Shown: positions 57,691-64,000 of the stretch, one piece after another
Layout: the number at the start of each line of letters is the position of its first letter
Position numbering within the stretch: position 1 is the stretch's first letter
Source of the DNA: Nephrocerus scutellatus
Lineage: Eukaryota > Arthropoda > Insecta > Diptera > Pipunculidae
Assembly: GCA_947095585.1 (NCBI GenBank)
Contig: OX352763.1
Location: 44,318,010-44,382,009, forward strand
Direction of reading: 5' to 3'
Length of the DNA stretch: 64,000 nt
Made by a program: the position numbers and the translations under genes
Notes under the pieces: generated by a model
The model's input: the letters and a program-made list of their open reading frames with translations, nothing else
Databases searched by the model: none
What the model was told of the DNA's origin: nothing

Positions 57691-58543
57691 CTTTATGCGT
57701 TTTAAATTTTTTATTATTATCTGTTCCACTCCTTTGCCACTTCCACAATCGTTTCCATTCTTTTTTCCTTATATTTTAAGAATAAGTGATAAAATTACAA
57801 AAAAACGCACACAAAAACAAAACAACAAAAACCATAAAAAACGATAAATCTTGTATAGTTCTCTCGTTTTATATTTTATTTTATATAATTTTGTACATAA
57901 ATAATTATAATTGAATTATGTAAGAGTTAACGTATTATTAATAGAATGTTTTTGTGTTTTTTGCTTATAGTACATGTTATTTCTGTACGGAAATTGGAGA
58001 TATTTCCTGATTTTTTTTTGCTGAGCTGTGATTTATTTGGCCAGACAGCAAAAACATATATCCAGCAAATGTCCCAACAGGAGATTGATTACAATTGAAA
58101 ACTACTTGTGTTAAAAAAGTTATTTACCAAGAATTTGATTTTTGTACTAAATTCGTTAATTTCATACCAATGGATTTAACACCGTGTTCTTTCGGGCAAA
58201 ATAAATTGATCTCAGATCTAAACAATTTGATCTGATATAATAAATTTTCTATGTTATTGTTTTTATGTTATTTTGAACAAAAAATCAAATTTTTTATCGA
58301 GATTAATTTTGAAAAATTTGGATAATTTCAAAGATTTCTTTTAATTTATACAAAACAAATGAAGACGCACGCTGGAAATTTAAACACTCCAAAACTTTGG
58401 TTCAGTATAAAAAAAAAACAGGGTATGCTGTAGGTTTTGAGCGTGACAACGTCTGCCCGGGACGAAAGAAAAAAAACAAAGATCTTCTTGTCTGATACGG
58501 AACGGATATAAGAACGGACATCTCAAAATGGTATAATTTCCAA

Positions 58544-58969
58544 AATTCCAGATCCTAATGACCATATCCCAGAATTTCCATAGGAACAAGTCTTAAAGTC
58601 GCATATTAGTCCTACATACCGAATTTCATGTGAATCGCTTAAGAAATTGCTTTGTTCCAGAAACTCCGGACCATAATGATCATATTCCAGGATTTCCATA
58701 GGAAGAAGTCTTATAGTCGCATCTTAGTCCTACATTCCGAATTTCATGCGAATCACTTAAGAAATTGCCATATGATTATATTCAAGAATTTCCATAGGAA
58801 GATGTCATATAGTCGCATCTTAGTCCTTTATTCCGAATGTCATGCGAATCGCTTGAGAAATTCCAGACCATAATGTTCATATTCCAGAATTTCCATAGGA
58901 AGAAGTCTTAGAGTCGCATCTTAGTCGTACATACTGAATTTTATACGAATCGCTTGAGAAACGGCGTAG
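58544..58969 (-). repeat. Four tandem modules, duplicated copy
   Basis: Same as 54590-55015, shifted by 3,954 bp. Confidence 0.8.
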
Positions 58970-58992
58970 TTCTCAAAATAGTGACATTTACA

Positions 58993-59262
58993 CAAAACCT
59001 TCTCTATAGAAAGCCCACCTCTACGCATACTAATGCTGTAAACCCATCCCAAACGCATCTGTGTTTGTGGGATGTGCATACAGTGTACAAAAAATAAGCA
59101 GTCGCAAAGAGCGAGTAACGTAAGATGTGGTAGTGGGAAACAAAAAAATTTTATATGGATTTTGCTCTTTAGTTGATTACTAATACAAACACGTTTGGGA
59201 TAAATCTAAGCATGTATCTGTGTACGATCGGAACAGTTGCGCTTTCTATAGAGAAGGTTTTG
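58993..59262 (+). mobile_element. hAT-like MITE, duplicated copy
   Basis: Same as 55039-55308, shifted by 3,954 bp; it arrived by duplication, not by transposition. Confidence 0.8.
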
Positions 59263-59513
59263 GTCTTACACCAGTGTCTCACTTAACAGTGTGAGCACAA
59301 CAGTGTCTCACTTAACATTTTACTTTTTGAACATGCACCTCCTTGTAGTGAGATGTTGTCACGTCAAAAAAAAGAGGATTTTTTTCTTAAACCTGAAAGA
59401 ACACGACATCTTAATTAATATTATAAAGAGAGAGTGCCAAGTAAACCGTTACAGTTATGAAATCATGTCGGTACGTGGTGCAGACAGACGTGCGCTCGAT
59501 ATCTATGCTTTCA

Positions 59514-59550
59514 CTAGTCGAGTGCCCGGCGTTGCACAGGTTTAAGATGT
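59514..59550 (-). mobile_element. Helitron-like 3' terminus, reverse orientation
   Basis: Minus-strand reading: 'gtgcaacgccgggcac' (short stem), 'tcga', CTAG, then T. This is the expected hairpin plus CTRR^T arrangement. It lies 19 bp beyond the end of the 3,954-bp duplication. Confidence 0.45.
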
Positions 59551-59654
59551 GACACTATGGATGATGGATTTGGATGAAGCCATACTGTTATGAACACAGG
59601 ACGACTTTAGCGTATGGGGTTATCCTGTCATTCCATTCATTCTCATTCATCTCA

Positions 59655-60442
59655 CTCGTTTACTGCTTTAAAGCCGATAACGGTGGGTTTCATTCTTTTA
59701 CTGACATTTGCATGACAGCTGTAATATATGTCATATTCTGATTTTTGTAAGACACCATTCCTCGTCCATAGCATCTCCTGAATTGCTGTTATGTCAGCAT
59801 TATATTTGGACAGAGTATCCGCTAGCTGGTGGGCGCCGTGGCTCAGTGGAAAAGAGCATGGGTACTGAGCAGGAGATTCGTGGTTCGAATCCCAGTAACA
59901 CCAAAAAGTATTTTTCACGGTGTCTCACCTCTCGCGAATGGGTGACAAACGTCCTGAGAGTAATAACTTGTCACGGAAAGCTTCTCAATTTGCCGTTCGG
60001 AACCGGCCTTAAATTGTAGGTCCCTTCCATTTGTGTCTATGCACAACACAAATGGTCACGAGAAGCTAGGCCTTGGAACTCAACCGCCGAATGTTATTAT
60101 GATCGGCTAGCTGCTGTGCAGCTCGAGCTCTATACAGTGAGCGTACGTTCCATGAGAAAATTCTTTAATCGTTTAGCCGTTTTCGTTGCCGTGGTCGTCG
60201 TCGTTCATCAGTGTATCCGAGGCTGATCTGAGGTTCCGTAATATGTTTTTTTTACGTGCGTGGTTATTGGCCTCGCGCCAACGGGCCCGATCATTTCGCT
60301 TTTCCTGTACTGGAGAAAAATTACCAGCGGCCACCACGTGGAGGTTTGATCGCACTTTCGCCAGTCAGAGATAGTTGCGGCCACATGCATTTCTGAAGCG
60401 TTCTGTGTTCTTCGCCCTACTCTGCTGATGGCTGACGGCCAT
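59655..60442 (-). mobile_element. RTE-like LINE, 5' fragment interrupted by a SINE
   Basis: Minus-strand sequence matches the 5' untranslated part and endonuclease start of the element at 30229 (ADTLSKYNADITAIQEM, then VLQKSEYDIYYSCHA). The SINE at 59829-60103 splits it. It stops at the endonuclease near 59655, so the 3' two-thirds are absent; loss of the 3' side is unusual for a LINE and implies later deletion or capture. Confidence 0.82.
59829..60103 (+). mobile_element. tRNA-derived SINE with target-site duplication
   Basis: 275 bp with A box 'gtggctcagtggaaaagagc', perfect B box 'ggttcgaatcc', a body like that in the array at 19.0 kb ('gccgttcggaaccggcc', 'cacaaatggtcacgagaag') and a tail 'gttattatgat'. 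It is flanked by 'ccgctagctg' (59819-59828) and 'cggctagctg' (60104-60113), a 10-bp duplication with one change. Removing the SINE restores the RTE-like sequence seen at 30.55 kb. Confidence 0.9.
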
Positions 60443-60544
60443 AATTTTGATACTAGCTATAATACAAACATATTACTTGGAATTTATATTATCATCATCA
60501 GTATCACTTTTTACAGTCCTTCAAATAGAAACGCAGGATCAATG

Positions 60545-61110
60545 TATATACAGGGTGTATCCTTTATAGTTGCAAGTACTTAATTCCTTGGTTAATTTCG
60601 TGAAAAAAATCGTATGGGATGGGGGTCTATTTTCACCCCCTGCGGTGTACGTAGCGTTTTAATGCGATGAGACGTACTTTTGACCTTACATTACTTCACA
60701 CCCTGTAACTCTTGAACACTTCTAGCTTAAAGGTTACCGTTGGTCTTTTTGAAAACAAATTTTTTTTTTAAAAATTTTATTTTCAAACGCGATTATTTTA
60801 TAAAATGCTCTTGGATAAATTTTTTTTGATAAATGCAATATTAAAGCCCATTCAATTTTCTACAAATCCTTCTCATAATATTTGTGCATTCGGTCAGCAG
60901 GAGCAGGGTTAAAATTGAAAGTTTTAAAATTAAAGAAACCTACTTTTTATCTTACATGACTTCACACCATATAACTCTTTAACTCTTCCAGATACAAGGT
61001 TACTATTAATCCTTTTGAAAAAAAAGTACTTTTTAAGATCAAACAATGTACATTATTCAATCTCCTAAAAATCCATAACAAAATATTTGTGCATTCAGTC
61101 AAAAAAGATC
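60545..61110 (+). repeat. Two-copy repeat of ~260 bp
   Basis: Blocks 'cttacattacttcacaccct', 'gtctttttgaaaa' and 'atatttgtgcattc' at 60680-60925 recur as variants at 60945-61110. 'acagggtgtatcc' at 60550, also at 52526 and 56480, looks like a MITE end, but no partner end was found. Confidence 0.6.
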
Positions 61111-61439
61111 GAGATAGTGCGGGTTGTGTTACTACTATTACGTATTACGTATTCTTTATCTAAAGTATCAACAACCGAGATCTTTAGACCGATAACTACT
61201 TTTCACACGACCATAGACGAAAGTGAATGTTTCCTACACTATAACCTAGCCTTGAAAGTAAGCATTGTCCACACTAGTGCTTTAACTGAGAAAAAACTTT
61301 TGTTATTTACTGCAGTCTCAGCGAACACACATTCACACAGTAGTTTAGCATTGCGCATGAGCAGTTTTGCAGAACAATTCATTTGTTCGTGTGAATAACA
61401 GCGTACATTACTCGCTAAAAAGTGCATATCGTATGCTCG

Positions 61440-61990
61440 TTAAATTGCCGCACTCGGTTGCAGCCTCATGCTGCAAGCTTCTAACTCGCAAGATAACGTC
61501 CACTTTACTAGCTCGTTATGTAATATACTATATCGCATATGCAAGTTGCAATGGAAATAGCTTTCTATAAACTTATTAGACCCTTTTTTGAATGATATAG
61601 AAACTGGTGGTATAGGCAAGACGTTGGTATGTCCAATTAGTTTTGGGACTAAATACGAACCAAACTCCACCGTGATGCATATTATGGAGTACATCAATGA
61701 ATTACATCTTCACGATGCTCATAAACAACGAAATATCGACTACTTTTCCAATCGTTTCATAGCACAAACCCGCATCTGTGAATAAATTTTGTCTTAAGAT
61801 CACCTGTGCTCCCTCACATACACTAAGCTTAGCAGATAGGCCCCTGTGATCATCAGTAGATGCATGTACTGCACATGATTGACCATAAAAGGCGACTTTA
61901 GCATTGACAACACTTCGTAGTTTTTCAAGGTTATAATCTAGAATCTCTGAATTTTTTGACACCAGTCGAATAGTATTCCCGATTTACTGA
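61440..61990 (-). pseudogene. PIF1/Helitron-type helicase C-terminal remnant
   Basis: Minus-strand frame 61702-61962 reads STDDHRGLSAKLSVCEGAQV, then LRQNLFTDAGLCYETIGKVV, the typical beta-barrel part of PIF1-family helicases. The next frame (61440-61697) continues with VEFGSYLVPKLIGHTNVLPI and SFKKGSNKFIESYF, where the family goes on to its last helicase motif; here that motif is broken by stops and a shift. It unwinds DNA in rolling-circle transposition (Helitrons) or genome maintenance. Given the Helitron-like ends nearby, a Helitron origin is more likely than a host PIF1 gene. No Rep domain is visible. Confidence 0.7.
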
Positions 61991-62094
61991 ATTCTTTATG
62001 GTTGTTGATAAGAAATCTTGATGCAAAGAGCTGATAATCTTCATTTATGATTTCTTCTCCAATTGCGATTCGAGACAAAAATTCTTATGAAACT

Positions 62095-62170
62095 AAAATC
62101 CTTTTAAGCTAATTCGGTCTGAATTAAAACTATTCATATAGCGAGCCGATAAGCTCCGCTTTACTCTCTT
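62095..62170 (-). repeat. Dispersed repeat X, reversed fragment
   Basis: Read on the minus strand, 'agtaaagcggagcttatcgg', 'ctcgctatatgaatag' and 'gaattagcttaaaagg' match 50760-50830. Confidence 0.6.
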
Positions 62171-62624
62171 ATTAAAATATAATTAACTTGTTTCTTTAAT
62201 TAATTAAAATTAATATAAATTAACTAAGAAAAATTCAAAAATTAAGGTACCCCCAAAACATGTTTCTAGACGTTTTACACTATTGGGACCTTAAAAAGCA
62301 AAACATAAATGTCCATGTATCAAAAGGATGATATTCTTTCACACACTGGTTTTTTAAATACATTTTTTTTTTATAAATAAATTTTAAATTTCGGTTCCGT
62401 CACGACCTTCCTATTTTTCAACTGCATAAATATCAACAAACAGAATTAAAATCGGTTAAGAAATCGCAAAGTTATGCTTGCCGTTACATATTCCATAGAG
62501 TGAGTGAGCTCGCTCCAAAAAGTTAATAATTCTTACGGATGCTAATTTTTTGTAACAATGCATTCAACTCTATAAAAAAAATTGTGATTTGCGTCTAAAA
62601 GTATACTTACGGATTTGTTGAAGT

Positions 62625-62912
62625 GAACAATTGAAATTTTTATGGGAGCCCCTGAACCCGGGGCCCAATTTCAAATATTAATAGAAAGTATTGTCACCGG
62701 AGATACATATGTGTGCAAAGTGTTAATAAAATCGGGCTTTAGGAAGTCGGTCAAAAATTGATCGCAAGTTTCTACCAGCCACGGGGATTCCACCACGGAG
62801 TAGCTTAAGGTTGGTCTTAAAGGGTCTCCGTGGTGATTTGGTGTGGATGGGGGGTAGTGTGGTTGGGCCAGTGTCGTGGGGGCAGCCGGGCAACGCTGAG
62901 TATTTCACCTAG
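62625..62912 (+). repeat. Reversed dispersed-repeat unit ending in a Helitron-like 3' terminus
   Basis: The first part is one reversed ~121-bp unit and a terminal module ('gagatacatatgtgtgcaaa', 'aaaatcgggctttaggaagt', 'ccagccacgggg'). A G-rich stretch follows, ending 'gggcagccgggcaacgctg', 'agtatttcac', CTAG (62909-62912) and T. Confidence 0.6.
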
Positions 62913-63130
62913 TTAAATATATTTTTTCAATTGCTACAATGCATTTTAAATTAAATCATAGCATTTCAGTGAGTTGTTTTTAGTATAACGTATAGCGTGT
63001 TCGACGCGTGTTTTGTATCACCTGAGCTTTTTAAATTTTTCCTCTAAAGATTTCGGTTTCGATTGTCACCCAAGTAATTTTTCTGAATTTTAATTATAGT
63101 GTTGATTTGGAGGCACGTCCGAGGTGGCGG

Positions 63131-63154
63131 TTTATTATTATTATTATTATTATA
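63131..63154. repeat. (TTA)n microsatellite
   Basis: Seven TTA/ATT triplets in a row. Confidence 0.9.
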
Positions 63155-64000
63155 AGTACTAAGCTATTTTGGACCGATGACAGTGTAAGTAGCAGGCGCT
63201 TGCGCTTACAAACAGTGCAAGATCTCATATTCTAAAATATATTATTCTCTACCAAACTGAGGAATAAATATATACGTATCTACAAGTAGTTCGCTTCGCA
63301 TACAAATTTGTTAAAATTTTATGTTGTTCTATAACAGACCGTGATACATACTTGCTTTCGCAAAGAGCATTACTGAGCCTGTTAGTGGTCTCACATTCAT
63401 ACATTTATAAAATGAAATAATTAAAATAAATCCAGTTCTCTATATATGAACTGAAAACCTCATAACCGGCCTCATCCAATCGTATTTATTAGATCTACAT
63501 AACTTGTTCCGCATCCGCTAAGAAAATGTTCATATTTTCAGCTAAAGTTCGTTCAATGTCATACTTCGTTTGAAATTTGCAAAAGGCAAATGTTATACAA
63601 AGACATCAAACTCTCGGAAAATAAGGTTGACCCAATAAATCTGGTCGAAAACTGAACATATTCCAATAACTATGATTAGCTGCTTTTTTATATGTGCTTT
63701 TGCGTAGACCCGAATAAGTACAATTTTGTTACATGATTGTGAACTCGTTTTGCACCGATTTTAAAGGAACCAGACGTTCAGCCGAGGCAGGTACTTTGCT
63801 GCTAAACTGGATTCGAATTTAACACGAACTTGCATTAAGTTTGAGCTATTCTTGTTGAAATTATAGTTGACTGGTTGATTTTTAAGTAGTATATTTAAAT
63901 TCAAAGTTCGCATTTGCAAGAATGTTTTCGGCACTGATAAGTTGTATTGTAGTTGTTTTAGATGCACGTAACAAATTTAGTCAAGTACATTGTCCCATAG
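63155..64000. other. No recognised feature
   Basis: AT-rich sequence with only short frames that lack any recognised domain. Confidence 0.5.

Larger units (their letters stand above)
55542..59495. repeat. 3,954-bp tandem duplication, copy 2
   Basis: Second copy of 51588-55541. Its left border falls directly on 'tttttggattgaac' after 'gtgcgc'. Its right border is 'gtgcgc' at 59495, followed by unique 'tcgatatctatgc'. Only a single base is shared between the joined ends. Confidence 0.95.

Noticed and set aside
61087..61398. 103-residue plus-strand frame
   Set aside because: It begins in the two-copy ~260-bp repeat, its composition is not protein-like and it has no recognised domain.

Overview
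The window looks like repeat-rich nuclear DNA from an insect, most likely a higher dipteran such as a tephritid-type fly. The evidence is a mix of BEL/Pao, Ty3/gypsy, RTE-like and CR1/Jockey-like retroelements, tRNA-headed SINEs, MITEs and Helitron-like ends, strong AT richness, and one gene with short introns of about 70 bp. There is no bacterial gene organisation. The species assignment is inference only.

Layout. 0-17 kb is a stack of retroelements. A decayed minus-strand gypsy element (about 2.07-7.77 kb) is split by a plus-strand RTE-like LINE (about 3.97-6.95 kb) and abuts an almost complete but broken BEL/Pao element with two LTRs (7.86-14.17 kb). Around 16.3-17.1 kb two 3' ends of one LINE family face each other across a perfect 24-bp-arm hairpin. 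17.5-25.4 kb is a four-unit, roughly 1.76-2.03 kb tandem array. Each unit is a composite of Foldback-like minisatellite arms, a ~110-bp module, two opposed tRNA-like SINE heads and a G/T-rich minisatellite, which continues alone to 26.2 kb. 27.8-38.7 kb holds pieces of at least three LINEs, including a nearly full-length RTE-like copy with a target-site duplication (30.23-33.44 kb), between arrays of a ~121-bp repeat, one of which carries an 808-bp duplication.

38.7-47.5 kb is AT-rich and shows only short repeats and Helitron-like 5' termini. 47.5-50.6 kb contains MITEs nested in one another, with readable target-site duplications, and a second RTE-like copy. 51.6-59.5 kb is a 3,954-bp direct tandem duplication, identical wherever it was compared. 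Each copy carries three well-spliced 3' exons of a small secreted, acidic and Thr-rich protein of unknown function, the only convincing host gene here. 59.5-62.9 kb has a third RTE-like fragment interrupted by a SINE, a PIF1/Helitron-type helicase remnant and Helitron-like 3' ends.

No cellular pathway or operon is encoded. The interest lies in the order of the insertions, the composite satellite, and the recent duplication of the gene segment. No complete undescribed functional system was found.
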